A stretch of 64,000 bases of DNA from Misgurnus anguillicaudatus (GCF_027580225.2 NC_073340.2:34563501-34627500); one strand, 5' to 3'. Positions 1 through 11,940 are shown, numbered from the stretch's first letter. Notes: generated by a model not told the origin, from the letters alone. Numbers and translations are program-made.

Positions 1-644
1 GGGTGAAAAATTATTATGCAAAACCAAATTAGAGTATTTTGCGAAAGTGACATAGCCAATATACTGTATGGTAACCATTTATTCCCATTTAGAGCTATTG
101 TAAAAACATGGCGGTGCAAAATGGCGTCTTCCATGTAAGGCGACCTGGGGTGTATGTAGTAGGGTTGGGAACGGAAAACCAGTTTGTTCTGTTTTTTTTA
201 AAGGAAACAAGAATTGTTACGTTTTAGATCTAGAAGCAGTTCCGATGCAATGCATGGGCAAAGCGCTGGGAGCTTTCACTTTAAATAGCCATATTTTATC
301 TAATGAATATTAATTATGTTAAGCCACCGTTTACAGTCACACAACCAAATTTTCGCAGGTTACCACAGAAAACACTCGTGCTGCTGAGGTACGCTTTGTA
401 TACTTCGTGTTAAAGTATACAGATAGTGTTAAACATGTCTAAAAGAAAGTCAAAAAAAGGTATTTATTTCCAAAGGTATAGCGATGAAGCAGAGTATAAC
501 AAGTGTGAAAAAATGATATACTGCAAAGGCGACTGTACAAGCAATATGGCCAGGAAAGGTCTTGCTTTCTCCCAGAGATGTTATTTTTTTTCCGTTTAAA
601 ATATCTTGACAGTGATTAATAGACACAAATGGAATTGTTTAAGT

Positions 645-915
645 CAGTTGTTCTCAAACTGGGGGCCGTGCCAGGGGGGCCCCAGTTTTATGACATTTTA
701 TAAAATAAATAATTTTTCATACATTTTGTGTAATTAAACCTAAAAAAAATTAGGCTACTACTAACAGCACTACTTTGTATACTTTAATATGTTTTGTCTA
801 AATAAAATAATATGTTTTAGAACAAAATTGTCATACATTTTCTTTGGGGGGGGGCCGCGAAGGAATGCACCGCACCCAACGGGGGCTGCACGCTGAAAAA
901 GTTTGAGAACCACTG
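645..915. mobile_element. hAT MITE with 8-bp target duplication
   Basis: Termini CAGTTGTTCTCAAACTGGG and AAAGTTTGAGAACCACTG form the inverted repeats. The duplicated target GTTTAAGT is exact on both sides (637-644 and 916-923). It is nested inside the larger hAT element and contains a G-rich stretch near 846-855. Confidence 0.9.
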
Positions 916-1917
916 GTTTAAGTAGAGTTTATTATTTTTTATTTATTATTTTATTATAATGGAATCGGAATCAGAAGCGGGAAAATTCCTTAGGATACAA
1001 AACCCTAGTACCAAACCCGGTACTTTTGGAGCACCAAGGACCACCGTGGAACTACCGAGGACCAATTCACATTAAATCAAAGGGTTCCAAGTTTCGGTAC
1101 CTGAGAACGCATTATCGGCACTGCGCAGGCTGGTATAGAAAGCACGAGCAAGCAACGCTGTGACGTCAACCCTGCAACTTGCTCAAACTCTACTAACGCG
1201 CTGTTTTAGGGGTTATGTGTGTGCACATATCAGATGCATGTCCATGAAAAGCTTTAGAAAGGAAGCAAACTGCACTGGAATGGACAAATTTCTAAAAATC
1301 TTGTGATTATGCACTCTTAAAAAAAATGGTTCCATATCGAACCAGAAATGGTTCTATCACCCGCTTCATATATGGAACCCCCAAATGGTTCAATATAGAA
1401 CCACTTTAATGGGTTCATTAAAAAGAACCCCAAATGGTTCTTTGAATCAAAGTCAGATGGTTCTATTTAGAACCATTAAAGGTTCTTTATTATTATGAGT
1501 AATTTATTATTGATAAGAAATTATAACCGATCTAGAAAATTATAAAAGTTTACTATTTATTAATTGTATTATACAGAAATATAAATCTATAAAAATTACT
1601 TAAAATCACATTTCTTTATTCTGTATTAGACAGCAAAACTTTAGTTTACATTTAAAATGTCTCATTACATTCAACCATTTAGTTATTTAATTATTTCCAT
1701 TAAGCATTTTCACTTTTTAATAAACATACATACGTTTATATATAAATAATATATATAAATAAATTGCATCTCTGTATTAAACAGCTAAACTCTTAATTAC
1801 ACAATACATAAAAAATTTTGTTCAAGTTATTTCCCTTGCGCATAGACACTGTACAGTATATGCAGTACTAATTTTTAGTTACTTTTAAATGTGTCTGAAA
1901 TGATGAAAAGAAATCAC

Positions 1918-2235
1918 GGTAACACTTTACAATAAGGTTCATTAGTTAACATTAGTCAGCTACACTAGTCAACATGAACTAATAATGAACTGCACTTATA
2001 CAGCCTTTATTAATCTTTGTTAATGTTAATTTCAACAATGACTTTATTAAAATCTTGTTAACATTAGTTAATGCACTCTGAACTAACATGAACAAGCAAT
2101 TAAAGCTTAAATTTTTATTAACTAACATTAACAAAGATGAATAAATACTGTAACAAATGTATTGCTTATGGTTTGTTCAAGTTAGTTAATACATCAACCA
2201 ATGTTAACTAATGAACCCCACTGCAAAGTGTTACC
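1918..2235. mobile_element. hAT MITE with 8-bp target duplication
   Basis: Termini GGTAACACTTTACAATAAGG and GCAAAGTGTTACC are flanked by an exact GAAATCAC duplication (1910-1917, 2236-2243). The interior is made of alternating TTAACATTAGTTAA-type motifs in inverted order. A decayed relative without clean ends is at 46453-46612. Confidence 0.9.
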
Positions 2236-2422
2236 GAAATCACAATGCATTTAAAGACAATTCATGAACAATCTATTAAATAGAATGACAATTTACATAA
2301 GTTGATTGTACATTTGTTTTGTACAAGTATTAAAACTTAAGCATATATTTTATAAATTAAAGTCACTGTGTGCTTAACGGCAAAAGGGTATTGAACATTG
2401 AGGAGAAAAAAACGCAAACAGT

Positions 2423-3322
2423 TGTCACGGAGTGACTATGCGGGGCGGAACCAAAAGGAGAGTGAAGAGGTTCCGCCCGGACCGGTTTGTACAGACACCG
2501 GCACTTCCGGGTTCCCTGGGAATCCCCGCACTCGCTGATACAAGGCACAGCTGTGTGAGTGGAGGAGGATATAAAGAGAGAAGGTAGAAGTTACTGGAAG
2601 GGTCGATTTTCGGGCGAGTCAACTTCCGCCTTGGGCAGCACAATGAAGACCAGCCTCCGAAGAGTTCGCAGGCTCTGCTGATCCGGCAACCGCTAGGTAG
2701 CGGGCGGAAAGAGTGCGGGGCTGGTCCGGGCGAAAGGACGGTGTGGTTGTGTATAGGAAGTTACTTGTCAGAGTGAAGTTTGATCGCGTTGGATATACGC
2801 TGCAGATGCCGGCTGGGTTGTTAGTCCTTCAGGTGCTGAAATACGTAGTTCTGCTACGGCTAGGAGCTGTGGAGAGAGAAGAAACACTGTTCAACAGTCA
2901 AGTAAGAACCTCTTGAAACGGAAATACACAAAGCTTTCTTGAAGTGTTGTGCTGTGTCCTTGTCGTCCGTACTCACCTTAGGAGGGTCTTGGACCTTTGT
3001 GGATGCCATCAGGGGCCGCCGCGACGGTGTGTGCCCAACCCACCCAGATACGCTCTGTAGCGGTGTTCCAGCTGGAGTCACGTGGAAACCCCTCCAACGT
3101 CCCTGGACCCGTAATACTCCCCCTGAGGGCGAGAAGCGAGATTTTTAGATTCCCTTTCCCATTCCCCACTTTAGTTTTAAATAATTTAAATAAAGTTTCT
3201 ATTTCTATATTTTACTTATCTCTGGTTTGTCTGGTCATTGGGGTGCTTTGGGACCTCCTCGAGGTGGAACTAGGAGGAGCGTGATCCGCGACAGGGGCGG
3301 TTCGCTTCTCCGACCTGTGACA
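2423..3322 (+). mobile_element. Solo LTR, Gypsy-like, 900 bp
   Basis: Starts TGTCACGGAG and ends CTGTGACA, with CAGT directly repeated on both sides (2419-2422 and 3323-3326). The middle carries an LTR-like promoter (TATAAA at 2570-2575) and a poly(A) signal (AATAAA at 3189-3194) in the same orientation, as expected for U3-R-U5. GC content is well above the surroundings. No gag or pol sequence and no second LTR are present, so it is a recombination product. Assignment to Gypsy is inference from the TGTCAC...GTGACA ends and target size. Confidence 0.75.
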
Positions 3323-3345
3323 CAGTCATGCCACAGCCTATGATG

Positions 3346-3459
3346 TCAATGTCTTCCACATATTAAGTTCACATTGTCCATTATAAAGTTGATACTTTCA
3401 GATTTGAGAAGATCAGGAGAGCCGTTGAACACTATGGTTGGTGTGGGACCTTTGGGTTC
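3346..3459 (-). pseudogene. Relic terminal exon of a transposon-borne gene
   Basis: On the - strand, GTTTTACAG (acceptor) precedes a 37-codon open stretch that ends in TGA. It contains PTIVFNGSPDLLKSESINF, which reads like real protein. It joins in phase 0 to a stretch at 3723-3802 that ends in a good donor (AATAGG|GTAAGTA) and carries one in-frame stop. Both lie inside the CACTA-like element. I do not recognise the protein family. The relic is probably the last exons of the element's own gene. Confidence 0.4.
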
Positions 3460-3722
3460 CTGTAAAACAAACATTTCACCTTTTAAGTGCTTTTTACCAA
3501 TTAACAGAAGCCATCAAATAGATTTAAAATTATCCCATAATAACACAAATAAAGTATGACAACTAGGCAAGCAACACTCACGAATCAACAAGACTCATAA
3601 TAATTGATGTGTAGCTGTATGCTATTTAAGGGTAAACAGAGTAATATTTTTATATTTGCATTGAATGTTACTTTAAATAAAGTGCCTCAAATGCTAACTA
3701 AATTACAGAAGACTATACTTAC

Positions 3723-3802
3723 CCTATTTATACAGTCAAGGAAGCTGGGATTTTCTTGAAATTATGCTTGCAATAACATAAGTGCAGCATTCCTCACCAG
3801 AC
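3723..3802 (-). pseudogene. Relic internal exon, one nonsense codon
   Basis: On the - strand, CTTTGTAG|GT opens an 80-nt stretch ending at AGG|GTAAGTA. In the frame that continues into 3346-3459 it reads AALMLLQA, stop, FQENPSFLDCINR. The good splice sites and frame continuity suggest a former exon. Possible earlier exons on the same strand are 4510-4660 (MLHGMTMWFGTDLVKSM...) and one ending at donor AAAAAG|GTAAGG (4964). A 5' noncoding exon may end at GTCAG|GTAAGTG (6801). Confidence 0.35.
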
Positions 3803-4140
3803 CTACAAAGATACAAATTATTGTACATTAGGTACAGATATCAATTACAGGGACATTTTACTCAAAAAAGAAAACTCATTCACTCACTCGTTATTTCAAA
3901 CATTCACAGCTTTCTTTCTTCAGCAGAACACTAACACAAAAAAGATTTTGAAGAATGTCTGTAACCGAACAACTCTGCTAGCAATTTAATGGACACAAAA
4001 CCAATGCAGGTCAATGGGCACCATTGTTGTTCGATTACCATACTTTTTCAAAATTTCTTCTTTTGTGTTCTGCTGAAGAAAGTGACGACAATTTTAATTT
4101 GTGGGTAAACTTTAACTCTTTCTCAGCCAGCGTCTCTTAA

Positions 4141-4354
4141 AGGCGGAGTCCATGATGTTTGAAAGCCAATGTTGATATTTGAAATCACCTAAACAAACAC
4201 GCCCCTACCCCAATAGAATCTGGACCTTCTGTTGATAGACCCGCCCCACACATACGCAACCCGGCATTTGATTTGATTGATTGGCTATAAGTGTGTTTTG
4301 GTAGTCGGCCCGTCTCCTTTCCAAACCGTTTTTCAAACATCGTGAACTCCGCCT
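4141..4354. mobile_element. TTAA-flanked MITE, copy A (214 bp)
   Basis: Inverted termini AGGCGGAGTCCATGATGTTT and AAACATCGTGAACTCCGCCT lie between exact TTAA repeats (4137-4140, 4355-4358), a target typical of piggyBac- or Kolobok-type transposases. It is uninterrupted, so it gives the empty site for the insertion seen in copy B. Confidence 0.88.
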
Positions 4355-5268
4355 TTAATTAACAAGTTTACTCTTCAATGGCAAGGAAAAAGTTTATACT
4401 AACATTATTTTCAAATTTTCACTTATACAATTTATAGGTGCTAGAACCTTTACATTGACTATGCAAATAAGGCTACTTTACACTGGACAGAGAACAAGCA
4501 CCTTCTGTAGTTTCCTCTCCAATGAGATTGGCGTAGAGATGTTTTTACTTCCTTCTTTTGCACTCCTGATGATGTTTGGGGCCATTTTATTAAGAGATGT
4601 TTCCATGCTCTTCACCAAGTCTGTTCCAAACCACATTGTCATTCCATGCAGCATCTTAAAACACAAAATCTTTATATATCCACTTTCAGACAAACAAGTT
4701 CCTTAAAGTCTACATTAACTTGAGGTTGCAATTGACTAGTGATGTATTTTTAAAAACACAATGTTCAATGAAAAATAGTGTGAAATATACAGAATTTAAA
4801 TTAAATCCTCAAACACTTTACAGTCTTTAATGCTAAATTCTAAATTAAATACATACAGTAAGAATTATCATTAAAGCTACAAAACACAGATTTCTTTTAT
4901 TTTGCTCTTTGATGAACATTAGTGACAGAAGTCAGGTTTACAAGAACCTTTTAAGCACCTTACCTTTTTGCATCAATGGGGTTTATATTTTAAAGCCAGT
5001 GACGTGTCTGACCATTTATTAACCATGGTTATCTGTGAGGGAGAGGAAAAAAGCATATAAATTACACTTCACAAACCAAATACACATAAAAACCTGAACA
5101 CGTTTGGTTTTTAAAACATTTGAATGTTAAATGTAAGTGTCTTAACAGCTACCATCACATTAATTAATTGTGTGCATCACAGAAAACATGCATATCTAGA
5201 CGTGTTGCGGATACGAACGCTGCACTGCAGTCGTGCATTTATAATACAGACCAGCAGAAAGTTCATAA

Positions 5269-5676
5269 AGGCGGAGTCCATGATGTTTGAAAGCCAATGT
5301 TGATATTTGAAATCACTTAAACAAACACGCCCCTATCCCAATAGAATCTGGGGCCCGTACCATGAAAATGGTTAAACAAACTCAGGGTTACAGGATTAGT
5401 TTCAGGTTGACAAAACCAAGCCAATGTGCAGGCCTTGTTGGTAAAAGCTATTTTCATGGTACCCAAAACCCAGGATTTGCACAAACTAATCCTAAACAAA
5501 GCTGACTAACCAACTAAACCAGCTTCATGGTATAGGCCCCAGGACCTTCTGTTGATAGACCCGCCCCACACATACGCAACCCGGCATTTGATTTGATTTG
5601 ATTGGCTATAAGTGTGTTTTGGTAGTCAGCCCGTCTCCTTTTCCAATGTGTTTTTCAAACATCGTGGACTCCGCCT
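5269..5676. mobile_element. TTAA-flanked MITE, copy B, interrupted
   Basis: Same family as copy A, with the same termini. The right side has TTAA (5677-5680); the left has ATAA, a one-base change. Its sequence equals copy A except for a 190-bp insertion after AATCTGG. Confidence 0.85.
5352..5540. mobile_element. Short palindromic MITE nested in copy B
   Basis: Termini GGCCCGTACCATGAAAATGG and CTTCATGGTATAGGCCCC are inverted repeats. Comparison with copy A (AATCTGGACC) shows a target duplication of GG or of TGG/AGG. The 3-bp target and GGGCC-like ends fit the PIF/Harbinger type, but the family is not certain. Confidence 0.75.
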
Positions 5677-6464
5677 TTAACTGTGGCCAGCAGTTTCCAC
5701 TTTCCTTCAAGGTTTAGCTCCAACCCTGATAAAACACTCGTGAACAAGCGAAAAATACTCACGGAATATGTGTAAAACTGCGACAAACATTTACATATAA
5801 TTTCCCTTCCACCGTCTTCCACCCGGTTCCTTTGACCACCCGCTTCATTGAAATAACACGCCTGTCTCGAATTTCGTCTCCTTACAACACAGCTGTCTTA
5901 TTGTGCTTGGCAATTTAATTTAAAATGACAAAGAAATAAAGCAGGACTGTAACGTAATTCATTAAAACCAGGAACAAAATGTATTTAACAGAGCTTTTAT
6001 AACTGACGGTTGACGAAGCCCGTCAGTGCTTTAACGTTACCAGCAGTTTTTTTTAACTGAGGTAAATATTATAAATGTAGCTTCTAGTATCACTATTTAG
6101 CACAAGACCTACTCTAACAAAATAAATATTAACTAATTATACTAAATATTTCAGTAATATCGTTTCAAAAATGTAGAAAGTTTACTTATCTCAGGGTACA
6201 AACAAGCAGAAATGCCGGTCTGGAGTCCGAACTCAGTTTGAAAAAATAACTGTCACGCCTCGAGGCTCATCTTCGCGTATGGTGGTGGTCTGGTCTGCCT
6301 TCTCCACATCATCACCGCTCTGGTTTAATAAACATAGGAATATAAACACACACACATACATAAATAACATGTTTAATATAATAAAGCTTGACGGTGAAAG
6401 ATTGTATACCCTAAAATTGCCAAATTTCCCTCAGACATCACACATAATTGAATTAAACACTATT

Positions 6465-6630
6465 GGGCGGTTTTCTCGGACAGAACTTATCACTGACTAA
6501 AATACTGACATCTGTTAACATATGAGTGCTATTGTTTTGTCTCAAAATGCACGCCAGTATTGTATTTTATAAGGTTTGTTTGTAAAAATGTCCCAATTAT
6601 AATTAAGACGGAGTCCTAAACCCTGTCCGG
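6465..6630. mobile_element. MITE of the GGCGGTTTTC family, copy 1
   Basis: Begins GGGCGGTTTTCTCGGACAG and ends in the inverse ...CCTGTCCGG. It shares the inner motif of TCTCAAAATGCAC near a GTGCTATTGTTTTG stretch with copies at 20195-20422 and 62576-62753. It is degenerate. Confidence 0.6.
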
Positions 6631-6962
6631 TATTATCTGAACTAAAATAGCTCCACTTTAACTCGGACAAATAACATAACACACACTTTAAGTCGGTCAC
6701 ATAACATAACACACCTTTATATAACTTATATGTTTACAAAAACGTCGAGTATTTGCCAATTAATATAGTCTAAAATTAACATTTATTTACAAACACTTAC
6801 CTGACGTGACCTTGAGGAAACGGCTGATGACTTGTGTCGTTGTGGGAAACAGTGAGTGATTCCGGCTGTTACATGCGGAATGATCTCAGATGAAATGACC
6901 TGTGATTCAGATCCTTCCGAGTTAAGACATTTTAAATTAAAAACTCACGCATATACTGTACA

Positions 6963-7025
6963 TACACACGCGCGCGCGAGCGGGTCGCGCGCACGCGCGC
7001 GCGCGCACACGGGTACACACACGGG
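6963..7025. repeat. Alternating CG/CA purine-pyrimidine tract
   Basis: About 60 bp of nearly unbroken alternating pyrimidine-purine with long (CG)n runs, flanked by CACA. The remarkably undepleted CpG in a vertebrate genome suggests a recent origin or an unmethylated state. It can adopt Z-DNA. Confidence 0.8.
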
Positions 7026-8560
7026 CATATTTAGAAGTTTTATTTAAGATTGTTATGATATTGGGACTATTTCTCCACCCGCTCCTTCAGCTCTGAAGTT
7101 CAAATTCGCATGCAGTCCGGTTATAACAAATGTAAAAGATATGAAACATCACTCAACAGCAATATCATTGAAGTGCAATCCTAAAATATGATTTAAAACA
7201 TAACCCTTTCATTGTTAAGTATGAGAAATTAAAATGAATTAAATCGCATGTTTAAACGCCACAGAGATATCAGAGCCAGCAGTCTGATGCGCTTGCCGAG
7301 GCAAGGCTGCGCTGGGCGGGGTGTGAGCGCTTAAGTATCTGTGATTTTCTGGAGCTCATATGGAGCTCATCTACGTCCGAAAGTGTCCGAGCACATTTTT
7401 AAATAGACGCTATCTTTATAAACCGACCGCATATTTAAACTTTAAGCACATACATTCACGCATGAACAACTCTTACAATTACATTTTGTGACCAAATAAC
7501 AGTAATATTATGAGCATTTTGTTGTCAGGAAACATAGCTGTCATAAGTCCACATATTTACCTGATTTGTCTTAATTAGTTCAGTCAACACTAGCCATTCT
7601 GAATTTTGACTGGATTTGAAAATAACCATTCATTTAATATTTTAAACACAGATCTTCTCAACTAGCTCAAGCAAAACAATTGGTTTAAATTATATATTTT
7701 TGCCCGTCCAACATTTCATTAGTTGGATTTTTTACAGTGTACACTAAATATTAGTAGCCTATTTGTTGACTCTCTCTTTATTTGACCACAACCTATTGAC
7801 ACAAAAAGGTTTGTGAATGAGTTGTGTAGGTTTGTAAATGAGTTGTGTAGGTCTGCAATTATTGTGTAATCTTTAGTTTACACTTAAGTCACAAAACGTG
7901 AATTATAGAACCATTTTAATAAAAATGGTTCTTTGCCTTCCAAGGGTTCTATATGGAACCCGTTTTTTGGTAAAAGGTTCTATTGGCCAAGTATAGAACC
8001 CCACGGTTCTATATAGAACCTCAAGGAACCTTTTTTTTTTTAGAGTGTGCTGGCAAAACTATTAAGCTACCCTCTCCCTAAGTGGTAGTATCATTTGAGA
8101 AATTAAACGCGGGTGTAATTGTATATTGGATCTGCGCACTCTTAAAGGGACAGTACATGATGCTCTCTGTTTTTTAATGTTAATAAAAAAAATGTACAAA
8201 TAAAATAAAAATGCTTACTCATTCACTTTATTAAGGGTTAATATATATTTGTATTATACAGTAAAGGACTATGCAGTATTATTTTATTTAGCTTCGGTAC
8301 CTGAAAATTACATAGAACTACAAAGGAACATTTCTAAAAAGTTAAAATTAAAATGTTTATATTTATTTTTTCATAGCCGGACAGTACCGGTTAAAATGGG
8401 AACGGTACCCAACCCAAGTATGTAGATAAAAACTTCACATTCTTAGGTAATAAAAACATAATGGTTCAATATTTAAGGTCTTTATACACCACTGATAATA
8501 TATTTGTCAAGAGATCTTCCTAAAATGATACACATTGCACCTTAAATATCTGAAGAACAT

Positions 8561-8814
8561 TGAAGAGTTTTGTTGCAAAAGGAGATAACCACCGTTTTTT
8601 TTAATTGTTCAGAAATCTCGTTTTTTGGTTGTGCATTCCAATTAATTTCAATTCAACTGCAGTTGGTTTGTTTTGATTTAAACCTTTAAAACTTAAAAAA
8701 ATACAGCTAAGTAGCACCATAAAACAAAATAATAACATGACAAAATAACAATAAACATGTTTTGAGAAAAATGTAAAAAAATGGATTTATCTCGTTTTGC
8801 AACAAAACTCTTCA
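8561..8814. mobile_element. Palindromic MITE, 254 bp
   Basis: Left end TGAAGAGTTTTGTTGCAAAA and right end TTTTGCAACAAAACTCTTCA are exact inverted repeats of 20 bp, followed by a GAGATAA match. The interior is AT-rich with no coding sequence. No clear target duplication was seen. Confidence 0.8.
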
Positions 8815-8817
8815 TTT

Positions 8818-9915
8818 CTAATTCAAAAAGTTTTTTTTTAAAGAAATGGTTCTTTTAAGAACCTTTGACTGAATGGTTTTGGGGAAAAATGGTCCTTCTG
8901 TCAGCGGCATCACTGTGAAGACCCTTTTGTAGCACCTTTATTTTTAACTCTTTCCCCGCCATTGACGAATTATTTCGTCAATTAAGAGAAAACTTTCACT
9001 GCCATGGATGCTTTTCTGATGAGTTTTTATGGTAATTTAATAATTGCATTTATTTCAGATTTTTGCTCAAAATGTGGTATTTTGAAGAAACCATATTTAA
9101 GAGGTTATAAAAAGAGAACAAATGGAGAAAGGAGGATTTATTTTCTGGAGGGCATTTTGTGAAACTTTTGTGAAAATCACAAAAAAAATCTGGTGGACAA
9201 CTTTTTTAAAAAAAAGGCTGGTGGGGAATGAGTTAAGAGGGTACAGAGTGAGAATTCCCAATTTACATCTTTTAAAAAGTGCACTATAAAATCCTGACAA
9301 CTAGAAGGAAACAAATAAGTACACAAACCTCAAGATTTAGTTTCAGATGCAAGTAAACTTGAGTTGTCTTTATCAACACCCCAGAAACACTCCAGCCAAA
9401 ACCAATACAATGAATCAGACCTTCACTCGTGCACAGGTGTGAGATGGTGTTTTGCTTAACAACAACACCACACACAACAGTTCAACACACTGTCAAGCTA
9501 TAATGGATTGTAATTTGTTTATATGCTGGAAGAAGTTCAACTTCTGATTACACTTCAGTTCTGGCATTTTTAGAGCTGCTATCTAAAATAAAAACAAATG
9601 TTTGAAGGTCTTCACCTATGAACGCTGCCTCATATTTACGACAATCTGTTGAGGCACTGTCTGAGTTTGGGACCATTTGTCATCCAACATGATGAGTGGG
9701 AAAAAGTTCAGTCACTTAGAAAAGTGAAAGCACATGCCGCACGAGAACCTTTAACCTGACACTAGGATTTTATTCATATATTGTTTGTGCAAGAACAGTT
9801 GGCAGGTACCTTCAAATATGAGACAACCACGATGAATAAGAAAAAACAGAAAATAACTTTAAAGGCAAGACAATATTCAATGTTCCTAAATGCATCAAAC
9901 TCTTCTAAGCAACAG
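8818..9915. other. Intergenic, no gene seen
   Basis: AT-rich sequence. The segment around 8945-9010 (ACTCTTTCCCCGCCATTGAC) resembles a repeat motif also seen in the 51.3-52.9 kb triplication (CGTCATTGGCAGGGAA). Otherwise nothing recognisable. Confidence 0.5.
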
Positions 9916-9918
9916 TAA

Positions 9919-10693
9919 GGGTGCGTTCACACCAGACGCGGAAGAGGCGGCAAGCGCGAGTGATTTACACGTTAAGGCAATGCAAAAACGCGAATAGGCA
10001 TCCTGCAGGGCGGCAAACACAAATGGCGCAAAAGTCTGAACTTTGCTGGATTTTCACGCCACGTTAACTAATCAGAAGCTTGCTCAAGCAGTGACGTGAT
10101 TACAGGAAGCAAGCAGAGGCAGAAAAACAACAATGGAGGACAATCATCATCACTACACGAGACATCTTTGTACTTTCACAATGATCTTGTTCTGAAGAAA
10201 GTGAGTGAAGAGGTTGAACAATCTGGTAAGTTTACTCAGTTTGAGCTATAGACAGTTTCATCCGACGCACGTGCAGTGACGCGATACGCGTCTAGTCCGA
10301 ACTTCCGGTTTCAGGTTTTTTAATTGTCTGACTAGTTGCAAAACTGAACTCTTAAACAAATACTTTGTCGAAAATAACAAATGTTTTGATTTCCTAGGTA
10401 ATCTACGTGTTGTTTTTTTGCTTGTTATATAAATAAATTACGTTTAAACTTCTTTGTCGTTATTTATTCTCAGCAGAGTTTACCGGAAGTTACGTGTTGA
10501 CCACGAAAGCCGCTTGTTTATGTTGTTACTACTGAAACCGTCTATATAAGCTCCTCCCATGACGCAAATGTATGCGTGAATGGCTAGAATTTGACGCGCA
10601 AATAAAGCGAGTAAACTCAAAATGTTCAAGTGTTTAAATGCGTGCGAATAGCCCATTTTTACCGCCTCTTTCGCGTCTGGTGTGAACGCACAG
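9919..10693. mobile_element. Harbinger-like element, 775 bp
   Basis: Inverted ends GTGCGTTCACACCAGACGCG and CGCGTCTGGTGTGAACGCAC are nearly perfect, flanked by TAA on both sides (9916-9918, 10694-10696), the 3-bp target of PIF/Harbinger transposases. An internal ATGGAGGACAATCATC frame (about 10133) followed by a GGTAAGTTTACTC donor may be a leftover first coding exon. A relative lies at 41649-42073. Confidence 0.8.
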
Positions 10694-10696
10694 TAA

Positions 10697-11940
10697 TAGG
10701 TAAGTTGCATGATAACATGATCCTCAAAGTTTGAAATTGCAACTCTGCCTCCGTCTAAAATATTACTAAACGCAACCAGTGTTTCTTAAACAGCTCATGT
10801 TACACATCATTGCATGGGTATGTTTTCATGAAAACAACAGACTAATCTTGTCTGTCACTGAAAAGGCACAACACAACAATGGACATATGACATTTTTACA
10901 ACTCATTTTTTAAGAACTCTCAGAGCAAAATTCAAGCCCTCAAAAGTCTCTTAAAATCACTGCTATCTGCAAGTTTTTATGTCAATTTTGTAGGTTTTCA
11001 AGTTTTTAGGTGCATATGATGCTTCTGTTGGAGTCCTTCTGCAAATCACCAGCAGAACGATTCAGAGAGATGCATTTCACATCAACAACCCATGCAGATC
11101 AATACAAACTATATTTCAATGACAGACATTTTTTCCATCATTCCTGTTGAATGTTCCAGCGTTGAGATGTCTGTAGACCGTATGATAATGACTGCTAATG
11201 GAGTTATAGTAGTATATCTATGTCAATATATTCATGCGTAGCCAACAGCAAAAAACAAAAGCATCTCTGAATATCTTTCAAGGATTTGACCCATCTTTGG
11301 TTCCTGGCACCTGTAGTGTGCCTTCCACGAGGTTGCTTGCCAATGCAATTGAAGCTTGCCAGATAAGGGACTGGTTTATTCAGTTTTGTTTGCAATATGC
11401 ATCAGAATGGACTGCCATGGCTATTTGTTTGTCCATGCAAATCTGGCAGAATTAAAATCACGGAAAGAGCAACAGCTATTAAAATGGGAATACTAGAACG
11501 CAACACACTTCTGCACTGGATAGAAAGTGGATAAGAAATGATGAGCGGCTCGTGAAGGAGGGAATTGTTTTAAGCTTCTAATTAAATCAGCAGGGATGCG
11601 TTTTCAAAACCTCAGGAGACCTGATGTTTGTGAGAGAGAGATTCTCAACATATACTGAGCTCCTGGAGAGCTACAGAAATGATGTGCACACAAGAACGTT
11701 CCTATTTCAACTCACTGAACATTGAAATAACATCACAAAGTCATTTAACTTCATCTAATGCTGATTTTGATCTGAAGCCTGGTATCTTTGACGTATGAAT
11801 TTTACACTGGTAAATATGATTTCTCACACAGACAACATCCAGCATTATTTGAAACCTCCACATATTGAGGTTCTCATGACAGATCAGTCATCATTACTAG
11901 TGATGATTCATGACTTGCTCATTCTATTTATTCACTACTT
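10697..11940. other. Intergenic, no gene seen
   Basis: AT-rich, apparently low-repeat sequence. The frame at 11234-11455 has no recognisable protein. The stretch 10980-11420 lacks repeat hallmarks and could include conserved noncoding sequence, but nothing in the sequence alone proves it. Confidence 0.4.

Larger units (their letters stand above)
1312..8047. mobile_element. Large CACTA-like element (6.7 kb) nested in the hAT
   Basis: The termini are inverted: CACTCTTAAAAAAAATGGTT at the left, and ...TTTTTAGAGTG at the right. Each has a subterminal zone of about 170 bp of interspersed GGTTCTATATAGAACC-type palindromes (1320-1490 and 7900-8035). CACTx...xAGTG ends with short flanking duplication (possibly 2 bp, TG) suggest an EnSpm/CACTA-type transposon. 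The interior holds a solo LTR, MITEs and traces of a spliced - strand gene. No intact transposase is present. Confidence 0.65.
160..8417. mobile_element. hAT-type insertion, 8.26 kb including nested elements
   Basis: The left end TAGGGTTGGGAACGG and right end GGTACCCAACCCAA are inverted copies with few mismatches. Both are bordered by the same 8-bp sequence GTATGTAG (152-159 and 8418-8425), the target duplication size of hAT transposases. Removing the nested element at 1312-8047 leaves about 1.5 kb of hAT sequence with no transposase frame, so the element was non-autonomous or has decayed. Remnants around 420-560 (a short lysine-rich frame) and shared TTCGGTACCTGA motifs near both ends (about 1094 and 8293) fit one element. 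Confidence 0.8.
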
